From Apostichopus japonicus (lineage: Eukaryota > Echinodermata > Holothuroidea > Aspidochirotida > Stichopodidae): 64,000 bases of DNA. Where the stretch lies: NCBI RefSeq assembly GCF_037975245.1, contig NC_092572.1, positions 1,461,501 to 1,525,500 on the forward strand, given 5' to 3'. The notes beneath the pieces were generated by a model, which saw nothing but the letters and a program-made list of their open reading frames with translations, searched no databases and had not been told where the DNA came from. Position numbers and translations under genes: made by a program. Of this stretch, positions 22,944-35,441 are shown in pieces. Every line of letters begins with the position of its first letter. Within the stretch, counting starts at the first letter, position 1.

Positions 22944-24960
22944 AGCAGCTTCCGGGGATTAGCTTAACAGAACTTCTTATCTCCAGTCGATACAGAATAC
23001 ACTAGTACATAGACAAGATGCCATTTTTTTTGCATGGAAGCCTCTCTCAGAAATGATATTTGGTATTGACATTGCTATACACCTCATATCTCTTGACGAA
23101 ATGGTGAATGTTTTCCACCAGTAGTAGCTGTAAATTGAAAGAAGACTATTTATTGCTCAGGGGCGGATGCAGGATTTTTGGCAGGGGGGGGGGGGTGTGA
23201 CTGGTCCTGCCGCGCCTGATCGAAAGACTATCTAAGCGGAGCGCCACCATCGGTTGGCGCGGAGCGTACCAGAAAATGTTTGGCTTTACAACCCCCCCCC
23301 CCCCAGATGGCCGGAAACGGCACTTCCCGAGTATTCTAAGCTGCATGTACCTAGCCTGAAAATACGGATCTCATGTCTGCAATTTCTCAATTGATGAGAA
23401 AAAAACAATCTATGAAATATGGTTATACATATCAGATGAGTTGAGATGATACAAAAATCATAATGCCTTTAGCCACCAATCCCCCTCCCGTTCCGTCACC
23501 ACTGTTTGATGCAGAGCCGGATCCAGGATTCTGGAAGGGTGAGGGGTTTGGCCTCCAGTGATCCTAGGGTCTAAGGGGAGTGGGTTTCCCTCTATCCATT
23601 GTGAAATTCTTGGATATTTAAGTACAATAGGGAACCCCCTTCAATTTAGCCATTCAAAGCACCTACAAAAATTCCCTCGAAATCTATCTGCATCACTACG
23701 AGTTAGCTAGTTTTATTGATGATCTATTCATGGTAGATTGGAGAGAACAAACGCCGTGGATGTTTCTCAATGAACTTTCGGACTAATTCGTCAGTGTCGA
23801 TAAGAGTGTTATAATACGTGTTCATGAGAACAAGAGCTGTGAGACGTTCCTTGCCCATTCCTCACCGCAGAAAACGATCTCTCATGAAGAATTCGTCGGC
23901 GCATCGTATGCAGCCTACCGCTCTGCCACCTCACCGCCCAAAACAATTCGAACACCACCTCAATTTTGAAACTTTTCGGTCTGAAAATTGAGATTTTTAG
24001 GCATTTTTGGCACGTGTCGCACGCGTGCACACTAAAGTTCATTTGACGGAAAAGATACACCTGGCTGACTTGTAAGGATAACCGCCTTCTGACGTCCTAC
24101 ATGTTTAAAATTGGCGTTTAATTTAATTATTTTTTCTCTCACTCTTTTTTCTCTCTTTTTTTCTCTTTTTTTTTGGCCAAGAGCAGGGGGGTCTAGACCC
24201 CCTGGACCCCCCTGGATCCGCGCCTGTTGCTAGTAAAAAATAATCAGAATATTGAGAAAAAATCCCCATTTCTTCGGAACAAGGATATCTTTTGCGAAAG
24301 GAAAACAGGTACGGATCTATGCGGTAATAAATGTAACTTGAACGTGAGACTAATAGATTTATTACCATATATGGTAACACACAGTTCAGAGAAAGGAAGT
24401 GTAATTTTAAGCAGTTCAAGTGGACAATAACAATTAACACTAAAGAATGAAACTGCAGCCCAAACACTTATGTATATATTTTCCTGCGTCCTTCATAGAT
24501 AAGTGTACTTTTGAACGACCAAGTCGTATAACATTTAATGAAATGGACACTTCAATGCAGTGATCAAATTAATGCGACATTGTTTTGCAAGTATCTGGTT
24601 AGATTAATTGTAATAAGTTCGTAGAAAACCATGCCGTATTTTCCTGCGCTACGATAATGCGGCACACGTCCCGACCATACATGAGTAAGCAGTCGTGTCC
24701 AAATATATGTAGATACACAGTATGACAAATTCTCCTCCCCGTCTGGCCTAGCTAACTTGATCCTCCTTTATCTTCGTGATTTAGACTTGGATGGGGTAAT
24801 TTTGACCGTACATCACCCATCACAGATGACCTCGCGGGTCACGCAATGTATTGGAGCTCCACGCACTGCACTGTGCTGTAATGTATACAACGTTTACGTA
24901 CAAGGATAATGCTAGCCGCCAATCTGTCCTGTTTGGGCCTAGTTTACAATAGTTTACTAG
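22944..24960 (+). repeat. Tandem duplication, copy B
   Basis: Second copy of the 21279-22936 unit. It is longer because of the insertion at 23158-24226, and it lacks the two elements found in copy A. The copies share landmarks from the first ATTAGCTTAACAGA to the final CTAGCCGCCAAT and GGCCTAGTTTA. Confidence 0.8.
23158..24226. mobile_element. DNA element with CAGGGGCGGATCC-type ends
   Basis: Left end CAGGGGCGGATGCAGG is the inverted partner of right end CCTGGATCCGCGCCTG. Direct repeats TTGCT lie at 23153-23157 and 24227-24231. Copy A has the uninterrupted site TTATTGCTAGTT near 21487-21498. A further GCCGGATCCAGGATTCTGG at about 23516 suggests a nested or rearranged internal copy. No transposase frame was recognised and the superfamily is uncertain. 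Confidence 0.65.
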
Positions 24961-25639
24961 TAGAAGCTTACTAGTACTACTATCGCCAATTTTTTTCCTC
25001 GACAGTTCTTAAAGTTCAATACAAAAAAGATAAGTTCTTAAAGTTCAAAGTTCAATACAAAAAAGATAAGTTTGCAGTTTCACAGTTATTTCTCATTCTT
25101 TCAGTAATAATAAGAGGACTTTCAACAAAGTAAAATTATAATTTAAAGAGAGCGAAAGTTCTCTCACAAATTGCAATGAACAATATCCTGTTGTTAAATT
25201 CGAAAGAACCTTAGCCCAGATTAAACTATTTGCTTTTGGAATTGTGCTTCCAAAACCTGGATATGCTTTATTTACTTAATTCCTGCGATTGAATTTGTTA
25301 TTCCGGGAGAAACTGTTTGACTAACTAAATAATTGAGCACTTCTGTCGGTTTAGGGTAACCATTTTGTCGTTTTAATCATTTTAATAATGATGAATTGTT
25401 TTATAATTTTAGTCGTTTATAATATCGAGTAGCATGAAAAAATCATTGGTCACCGCGGCGGTTTCAGTTTTACTTAACTGCATCTATAGTGTTTTATTAA
25501 TAAAACTACCCGGATACAGTACAATATACACGTTTGTTTCTATCTACAATGAAGAATAGAGGTCACTTTTACTAGCTAACAATTGGAAAATACATTCAAT
25601 ACTTAGATGCCGTTGTTAGTTTAGAACCAAACATATAGA

Positions 25640-26165
25640 TGAAGAATGGGCTGTATCTTCCTATCGTGATTAGTAAAATATCGTCAGATCATCCTTGCAG
25701 TGATGCGTTCTATTACAAGTCTACAAGCTACAACATCCATGTATACTGCCTCTGTGTACATTTTATGTGTACTGGAATTGTGTACATTCCACTTCAAAGC
25801 TTCAAAAGTAGAATTAAACAGGGTCAATTTGTTTCCTTCCTATGCAGTTTTAGTGTTATTTTATCGATGGAACAAAACATTACCAATATTGAAAACAGCA
25901 ACGCACATAGTTCAAAAGGCTCACTATTTAGTTCTGAACCATAAATTTGCCAAAATACAGTGTACCGCTAAGGATTTGGCTGAATAAATTGGTACTGTTA
26001 ACAGGGCTTTAATAGTCAAATTTGAGTTTGGAATACAGAAAAGGGCGAGGATACAGATAGACCAAAGAAATTTGAAACAAAGACGCCTGATATAAAGACT
26101 ACGTTTAACCTCGAAGGAGACATTGTCGTTAAATAAAGCATAACGTTTGTCAATCAAGGAAACCT
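25640..26165 (+). repeat. Segmental duplication, copy I part 2
   Basis: Similar in direct orientation to about 32450-33130. Shared words include ACCAATATTG, CATAG followed by AAAGGCT, CATTGTCGTTAA and GCATAACG. The open frames here have no known pattern and their reading frame is not kept in the other copy, so I do not call a gene. Confidence 0.5.
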
Positions 26166-29100
26166 AGCATGTACCAGCCTCTCATGCTAGTGCAAGTCAT
26201 GGTTTTATATATCGCATGCAAGATCGTATGCAATATTTATTCACTTTATGATCAAAACAATAACAAAGAAACAAAGAAATGCCTAGACCAACATAAACAA
26301 ATACATTTTATTGAAACAAGCCGGTGAGGATGGATTATCAGCGATATTTTAATCTTGTGCTGTAGAAAAACAGTTATGATGGAAACTGAACACAAATAAA
26401 GTTAATAATATGATTTCTTTGCCTCCACATAAAAGAGCAATGAAGTGTAATGTAGAAAAAGGTAGCAGACACCTTGCATGAGTCACATGTTATATAGTTA
26501 AAATAATAGCTATGAAATAATATTTAATGGCAGTTCATTCGACTCCTTTCTAATCGCATGAGTGATTATAATGCCCTATGTATGAACCACAGAAGGAGAG
26601 AACAGAGTGCTGGTGGCAAGTTGGCAGGAGTATTGAAGTTTCTGTCAACGTGTGTGGATATGCGTTACGTTAGATATTAAGAATGGAATGAGTGGCTAAT
26701 TAGTTTTAATCTCTTATCAGTTGTGAACCTTTGGAGTGTTGACCCTTCTTTCTTCCCTAATAATGGTACCGATACAACAGTTATAAAATCTTTAGCGAAG
26801 ATCTAATTTACTAAGTTCAGCAAACAGCTTTTACAGATAAGAACGAATATGTTTGCCATATTAGCAAAGTGACTTTACTTGTGTCATTGACATACTCTTA
26901 GAGGAAATGTGAATAGAGTACGCATATCATTGTGAATTAAATAGGACTTGTGTTAGTCGTGTTCTGAATTCTCGAATTCTTAATGACCGACCCTTAGCCT
27001 GAGTCGCAACCTAAACCCGTCGGGTCCTTCAATACCGGTGTACAGCACAGTACATTGTTATAAATGACATAATAAAATTATGTTACCGTCGATATTTTAT
27101 TTCAACTTTGCAAACTTGTCAGGCTATTATGCATGTACTATTTGGTAGGATATGGATATTGTGGTTTGAGATTAACTTTCACCATTGTGTCAACTAGTTC
27201 ATCTCAATGTACAATTAAGATACGACCCCAAATGGTTTGAATTACCAATTGTGTATTACCATGGTTAAGTCATGTATAAGGTTAATCAGATGTATGTTCG
27301 AAATAGCAGAGGTGAAAGGTAGGCAACGCAATCCTGATATAGTGTAGGTCTAATGTGGATCTGTATCAGACATTTCCTCTGCAGTAGTCCTACGTATTCC
27401 ATCACTCATAACCATGGCTCACATTATCCTGTATGTTAAATTTGAGTGCAAACAATAATATAGCATATTCACTTGTACTCCAAAGTTTACCCACATTTGT
27501 TAATCTGTTTATATAATAGATCAAAAAAAAAAAAAAAAATGAACTTGTTCGTTACAATAACTGCATTGAAAAATAAGTAGTTCATGAAGTTGCAGATTTT
27601 ATTTCAAATGTTGGTTATATGACGACTATGTCGTCACGACAAGCTTTTTCGCACATATTTTCCAAGTTCAACTGACCAAGTGATCATTGATGTTCTCCAT
27701 CAATCAATACAAAACTATTGTTCATAATTTTACATCCTAGCTAAATGGTTATAATGATAACGTATTCTAATTTTGGCATGCGCGTAATGTTAATACTGTT
27801 GGTGTTGTTATTTGTCATAAATCGCAGACAGACTACACCTTTTGCATAGCTGTATATGGCATTGTCCCATACAATTTATAATTACATATTGATTCCTTTC
27901 TTATAAATTAATCTTCGAAACAACTCCCCCTGCCCAAGGATCCTTAGTCGTTAATATAATGTCAATAACACCTCACTTACCAAATGTATCTAAGTAAGGC
28001 ATAATCTTTGAAACACTAATTTTAACGGCGTGATCGCAATCGATCGCTAAGCTAGAATTTTTCTTCAGCTTAACAAAATTGGTGGCGCTATGAAGCAAAC
28101 CACGACGCTAGACAACGAGATTACAGTTTTAGGAGGAAATGAGCGACAATCTTTGTAAGAACTCTCCCACACACCTAACACACACAACTTACAAACACCT
28201 CACACAAACGGCCACGTCAAAAACTTACCACCCTTTTCTCTCCCACCTAAAACTAGAATCTTGGTCGAACTATTACTGTCTCACCAACATAGACCTTTAG
28301 GTAATTTCCACACAATATATTTTCATGACAACTGTTGCTATGGTAAACGATAGAATTTCAATATCATGCAACAGCCTTACAACAATACTATATCATCGTG
28401 TACATGACATGTTGGGTGCACGGATTAAATAACTTAAGGCCTACCTTATAGCAAAATAGCGAACGAAAGATTTATCGTACCTACAAACTAAGCATAACAT
28501 AAAATCAAGTTAAATGTCCCCCCCCCCAAAAAAAAATAAAATAAAAAAATAAAAATTAACTGTACCGCCAAGCAGTCGGGGCAACCGGCAATAGGAAGTA
28601 GAATTAGCTTGTGGCGATTTATGTAATATTATTAAATAATATTGAAAATGAAAATGAAATGTGTATTATGCATTTAACATTACTGTTGGGCATATAACAC
28701 ATATACTCCTTTCGGATATTCGAAACGTAGCGGAACAGAACGTTCGACAATGATCTTTTGTGAAAACTGTGTTGCAACTATTAGTTGTAAACAATGCCAT
28801 TCCAGTTTTGGTATAAGTCTGCCTCTGAAGAGATCATCTTATTATCGAGTTGCTTCGATTTTAAATCTCGCTTACTGCTTTTGTCGCTATGTGATAACAA
28901 TGAAGTTAAAGTCAAAGTCAAAGTCAAAGTGACAACTCTTATATCGTTTATTTGTTATTATTAAAAATATCTATGAGCATGCACTATGTAAACGATGCCA
29001 CTAAACGGATTTCTCAAGATACAAAATACACCTGTGTGACATAGTTATAGCTTTATCTTTGCACACCATAAATTTTACAATAATTTTGTAGGGAAATATT

Positions 29101-29510
29101 GTTTCTCAAATAGATGCTTTGGTTTCAAGACAAAACAAATAACAAGAAAGCAATGTTGGTGCCCCTCATAAATGGTTGGTGCCCCTCCAACTCGGAGTAT
29201 CTGCTTCCCAAGGGCACAAACATTTCAGTAAAGCTGTCTATCTCGGTCTTATCAAAGCCAGCATGGTGAAAAATATTGACGGCTTGGCTTCGTGGGTAAG
29301 TGACTAACATAAGATTGTACAACATTTGCGAACATGCTAAGAATACCTTGTTTATTTTCACACAAAATTCGGGCTAATATGCTGCATCAAGTGTTTATAT
29401 ATTTGAAAATGAAAGATATTTTGACGATAACATCAGGATAACATCAGGATAACATCTGGTTGTTATAACGTAGGCACCCTAGTGCGAGTCCTCTTTTCGG
29501 GTGTAACAAG

Positions 29511-29556
29511 ATGGCGCTAGTGACATTTATATCGCTGCAAAGCGTATTGTTTGCAG
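29511..29556 (+). CDS. Possible orphan signal-peptide exon
   Basis: CAAGATGGCG opens MALVTFISLQSVLFAG and meets a GTGCGA donor in phase 1, the same length class and phase as the first exons of the three receptor genes. No following Ig exon was found on this strand, so it is either a remnant of another family member or chance. CAAGATGGCG is also a YY1-type motif. Confidence 0.22.
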
Positions 29557-31629
29557 GTGCGATATGGCTTCTATCTTTACATTTCTGTGTCACATGTACC
29601 TACGGGGTTCACTTAAAATATACTCTGCAGTCAAGTACACTATGAATATTCAATATACAAAAATATCACTATATAACTAGTTGGAATTTTCCATTTTTAT
29701 TGGGGCTGGGAAAGATGATACTAGCAGTGTAAAAAGTGTACTTGCGATTATAGTTTTTCGACCAAACCACCTTTGTCATAGTGATAGAGAGCAGAAAGTT
29801 AAAGCTTATTTTGCACGCCTTAGATATGGAATTGGGAGGAAGTGGGAGTAATAGGGAAGAAGTAGGGAGAAGTAGGAAGGTGTAGGGAGGGTAACTGTAG
29901 CTTAAAAGCTAACTGAACTCCAAGGATATTCTCGGCGTGAAATGAACTCCAAAAAAGGAACTACAGGTCAGCTGGGCTTCTCCCTGAAGGTGTGGTATTT
30001 TAGGTAAAAGAATGATCCCCAAAATGAGCTACATCATTCCAAACGGTAACCTCTTGAAACCACGTTGTACATAATGACCATCATTATAAGGTCTTTAAAA
30101 TAAGGATCGGTGACGTTTAATTGGTGGTAGAGTCTGCCTGACAGATATTTCGGCTCCATAACATAAAAGTCAAACAAATCTGTTTAAAAATTGTGTAATA
30201 TTTCAATATATAATATAATGTACACCCCCACGCTATCTCAAGAACAATTAAGCAACATATGTTGGGATTGTATACACCATGAAAGTACTATAGAACTTCA
30301 TTATGTTTTCACTTAGATTGGTTAAATACCAATAGACCTGTGTTTGCTGCAGTATTGCAGTACTAAAGAAGTGTTTAGTGTTGTGTAACCAAGTAGTATT
30401 CAGTACTAGCACGTGATATAAAGTACTCATAAATTACAGTACTCATCAGTGAGAACTCTTATTCGGATGCATAAATGCTCAAACTCGAACTCGATTTAAA
30501 GCATATGATTCTCGATTAGGATGAGCACTTAATAGTACTTGAGATTACTTCGTGAAAAGAGAGCTATGTTCTTTTGAAGTATTAACAAGAAACCGCAGAC
30601 ATATGAACTATTGACTATATACTTCTTAAAATACCAAACATATTCTGCTTTAAATTGTGATGTACTATGTTGCTTTAAGTTGCAACGTCTAAAAGCATGA
30701 CACATGACTGACAAAATAAAAGGGAATTTAATGCAGAGAACTGAAGTTGGTTAAAAAGAAGGCTAATATTTTGTAGTATAAACATACTATCCTTTTACGT
30801 ACGACTTAATCATTAATCATAAAGTAAACATAACAGCACATGAGACAAAACTAATTATAAATACATCCTTTGAAGAAGCAAGACAATACGAACTCAAAGT
30901 AGACATCAGTGTGATGACAGAACAATAAAGTAAACAAAAAGGTATGCCTACACTTCAATTATAAAACTAGTCCACAGTCCATTGATAACAGGTCAAAGTA
31001 TGTGTTCTCCTGCTGCTTTTTGGCACTTTTCCTGAAGGAGAACAATCGGGCGGATATATTGACTCTAATAGGAGTATGCTACATACAGTACTATGAAGAC
31101 TATTCACCAATAGTGGTGCATTGGTATTTATTCAGGAATGACTACAGTGGAAAGTACACACAAGTGAAATGATCTTGATAGTTTGAATGAGCGGCAATTA
31201 TACATATAATCTGAGAACGTTACAAAATAGATATTATAAACTGTAGTAGTTTGTGAGCGTAGGACAATTATTGAAGAGGACTGGACGAGACTTTAAACTA
31301 TGTAAAACTGTTACTTGCGACTTGTCTTAAGTGTGATCACGCCTCGTTTCATTTCACCACTGACCTTTCTCGTCAGCCAGCTTCAAGGATCTATCGTACC
31401 TCTTGGTAACTGAATGACATTAACATCGATGTCCTACCAAAAATTGTAAATTTGTCACTCTACGGGCTCACATCCTCATTGTCTCTTAGTGACCCCTGTA
31501 TTTTTCGAATTGGTCAATCAATACAACAGTGAAGTCAGGAATGACTGTGATAATGATCATACACTATGTTGACTTTGCGTATTGAACGTCGTCACCTAAT
31601 TGTATAAGCAAATCTCGGAACGAAGTCAT

Positions 31630-32200
31630 GTTAGCTTCATATTTATTTCATGGAGGTGACAACTAAGTGGATGACAACATTAAGTACATTTCGCAGATAT
31701 TTCGTACACAACAAAATATGTTAACCCCATCTCCACTCTGCTCGAACTTTTAGAACGTTTTATATAAAAACTTGAATCAAATGTAACACTTTAGTTTTGC
31801 CTTTTTAAGATCGTGAAACTGTTATTAAAGTTGAAACGAAATGCTTTTGCTATGAACTGCAAAAGTAAATTGAGCATGCTTTGGTGCAACTCGACTGATT
31901 ACGTTCCTCACTTAAGACATTCTTGCTGATAATTGTTGAAAAAGTCTTAATAACTCAATGAAATATCCTGTTTTGGGGTTTCATACCAACAATTGAATAA
32001 TAGTAAACGTATTACTTGAAACGTTTAAGTTATTTATATCTATTAACTATTTTGTTGCTTATTAGGAGCTGAAAACGGTTATGACGATTCTAAAGCAATA
32101 ATCAACGTTGTAGCCTGAGCGACAACGTAAAAACCAAATGATGTGCTCTAAGTTTTCCTTTAATTGACAGGTAATATACGAGGCTGGCAAAGATGGCTCC
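31630..32200 (+). repeat. Segmental duplication, copy II part 1
   Basis: Diverged direct copy of about 19205-19690. The shared order of short words and similar spacing argue for common descent rather than chance. Confidence 0.55.
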
Positions 32201-32449
32201 ATACGTATTACGTTCTAGGTTAGTGGACACTTGACACTCGATCCATGTTTATTTGACCATACTTCGTAGCTTATTCCTTTCGGCTATAAGAAATCCACTA
32301 ACCATGTAAGCTTAAAGAAGGTACCGATTTACTTGAGAGTAGGTTAATGATATTCATTTCAGTTGGTGTGAATTACGTTCACATTAATTTTTCTTTCAAA
32401 TTAAGTATAATTAGCTTCTTCTGCGTAGGAAATTTTCATACAGTGATAA

Positions 32450-33130
32450 TGTATGAGCAATTTGTATGGCGTCCTAAAACGACATCATTTATGGCTGAGC
32501 AAATACACAGTCACATATATCACATAATAAGTCGATCACTAGTAAGCACAATGCCTCTTTTTATAAGTGTCTAATGGTTTTGTTTGCAAATCTTTGCACA
32601 TTTCTGCGTTCAGTGAAGAAAATTCTGAAATGTTCTGATAATTATTGACAATCGAGTTCATCAATTATTTACAGTTGTTGCTTCAAATTTACAAAATGAA
32701 ACCAATATTGCAACACGCATAGCCCCAAAGGCTAAATACATCGTTTTTTCTTCATCTAAAACAATTCTAATATCCTCTTTAAAAAAACATTGTCGACATA
32801 TATACTCCATATCAATATTGTCAGTGGTAATTAAGAACGACCTTTGTCATTGAAACATTTGCTAAGCGAATGAAAGAAAACACAGGGTAAAGATAATTTG
32901 AGGTAATCATAAGGTCAATGCTACATTAAGTAAAACTCATTTTGGTCTTTAACCACGAGCTCTCGTTGTCATCGACTACATGGCTATGTGACCTGTACGC
33001 GGTGGGTGCGATGGAATGCTATCATTCACATACCAAGAGGACATCAATAAAATACTAATCACATGTGCAGACTACGTTAGCCTTGTCAGCAGCATTGTCG
33101 TTAAGTAACGCATAACGATTGCCTATAAAA
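32450..33130 (+). repeat. Segmental duplication, copy II part 2
   Basis: Diverged direct copy of about 25640-26165. In copy I the two parts are separated by about 6 kb that includes the 21.3-25.0 kb tandem duplication; here they nearly adjoin, so that block probably entered copy I later. Confidence 0.5.
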
Positions 33131-35441
33131 GGAAATTACTTTTGAAAGCCAATTCCTGTTTTCGGTAATAGACAAAGTGCGTTTTAAAACAAGCAGGTGA
33201 CATTGTGAAAAACAAAATAGTCGAAATTTGCTAACAACAAACTTGGAATCTCCGTGATTAAAAGGGCAACTTCCGGTTTGGGTACCGTAGTATCTGTAAA
33301 ACTTTTTCGAGAGAATACCCCACAACCACTGTTTTTCTGTTTTTCATTTTCTTTATAAGATTCTACCTCACAGTGCAAGCATTTTAAAACAGGTTGAACT
33401 AAGACGAATCAGAGTTAGGATACAAATATGAGTGGAGCTTTTAGCTGTAACAAAACAAACTTTTCACAAAAAATCTTTCCATACTACGTGTATTAGGTTT
33501 AGAAAGCTCATTCTTCTCTTTCTAGAAGCTTACAAAGCCCAATATAAGGTTCTATTTTGGTACCAGTCGTAAGGAAATGTGATACAATATATGAGGAAGC
33601 GCACAATGAGGGTGACTGTTGAAGATTTCCAGGTTTTCCAAACACAGCACAAGTTTTGTGAAAATATCAAACAAAGAGAAACGTCAAAATGGCTTTGCAA
33701 GTATACCTACATTATTGGTATTTTAGTTTATATATTTACTTCGGGTGGGAGGTGGGGGGGGGGAGGGCTGGATTGCTCTAATGGGGTTAAGGAGGCAAAT
33801 ATCCTAGAAGCCGCAGCGTTTACATATAGTTGGTATTGTTTTGGAAACGATTTTCAAGTGCATGTTACAAATTGAAATACTCTGAACTCATTTTAGGATG
33901 TATCGTCTTCCATGCCTTTTTTATTTGAAATATTTGAGAGCAAATAATACCCTTGCTCCTCTCTTGGCAATTTGACTCTTGGCAATTTTTATGGAGCGGC
34001 AAAAAGTGCACCCCAGTACTAGAGCCCCCCAAAAACGAGCAAACAAAGCCGATTACATTACTAATTTAATTTGCTATTGTAACGCCCCTGTACCCCGGCC
34101 GAGCGGTAGCGTAGGATATCAGGCAGCTGGAGGCCACCTGATGTCAGGGCAGGGGAAGGGGGAGGCGAAGACTAATTCTAGCAGGGCTTGAACCAATACA
34201 ACTGCAAAATAGAACAAAAGTAAGTGGAATGGTGAGTGAATGGGCAACATATCGCATGGTAAATTATTCTTAAAACTCGGGGAAACATATTCTGAGTAGC
34301 CGTGGGCGTGTTCGAAATACGGGGTACACGCATCCAGAACACCCCAGGGCGTAAGACTATTCGTAGTTGCTGGTCAAAGTCAGCGACTCTTTCCAGATTT
34401 TCTTTCGAATTTCACAGCAAACAATGGAACACATGAACACATGGACATGTTATAGTAGCCAGCTATTAACCCAAATTCATTTATTTTGAAATTACTAGCG
34501 ATATCATAAGAACATACACACAAAATTTGCTCAAGGAGGGGGGGGGGGGGGGTGGTGGGCGATGCCCCCCTCCCCTTCGCTTCGCACCTGTATTGGCCTC
34601 AACCCGTACGCTCGAAAGGCATGCATATGAATTTTATGCAGGATGTGGTATAACCTGTAATTGTATTGACGTGAATGCCAAGACAATCAGTAGGTGGGAA
34701 CATAGTGTATGAGTCAGATAGTATTGGTTAGGTTTCAAACCCTTTACGTGTATAAGCAAAATACTGTATGCTGAGGATGATTTGGATGACGTTGGGGGTA
34801 GAAATGGAGGAAACATCATCTCTTTCCTCTTACTTAGAAGCAGTTTGTTGAACACAGTTGATCACATCAATGTTTTGAATATACCAAAAACGGACTGGGA
34901 AGTAATACCAGAAACTAATTTGGTATCAGAAACAGACAATGCTACAACAGTAGGACATCGATTGCTTTTCATCTTTTTGTTTCGTCAGTGCTTGGGCCGT
35001 TCTTTGTGTGTTCGGGATGAAATTAGATGTTTTTATTCACTCTTCATAAAATGAGGTTATTCTGCTACTACAATTTGATTCTATGTAATCTGCCATAATT
35101 CAGTATGACGTTTTCACCACAATTCATATAAATCTATTCTAGGGCACAGTTCTATAGACAGTTAAAACTAACGCTATTAGAATGGAAGTAATCTAACTAA
35201 GCTAGGATAAGATCTATATATAGGCCTACATTAAAACTAATCATTATATCGAAAGCTGCGTACGGTACTTATCAAGTTGGTTCATACTGAATATTAAACT
35301 TTAAGTTTTGTTATAGCGCGTCATACAGTATAGCTACTACTATGCTGATTTCACTTTTACATTAGTTCACGAGAAGTGTGTCCGATAATAATTTGCCTAT
35401 GTTCGGTGTAATGAATTATTACACCGAGAGCAATTGACGTC

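Larger units (their letters stand above)
26166..35343. other. Long mostly non-coding region upstream of gene 2
   Basis: No gene with linked exons was found in about 9 kb. It holds the second copies of the segmental duplications (31630-32200 and 32450-33130), A-, C- and G-rich homopolymers (for example near 27523, 28517, 33748 and 34537) and one possible signal-peptide exon at 29511. Short frames elsewhere are isolated. Confidence 0.4.

Noticed and set aside
25639-25987. Two overlapping plus-strand frames of 95-101 codons
   Set aside because: They lie in a duplicated non-coding block and the frames are not preserved in the copy at 32.45-33.1 kb.
28502-28560. C/A homopolymer stretch, checked as a possible repeat array or CRISPR-like structure
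   Set aside because: Simple low-complexity sequence; no spaced repeats. This is a eukaryotic window and no CRISPR array is present.
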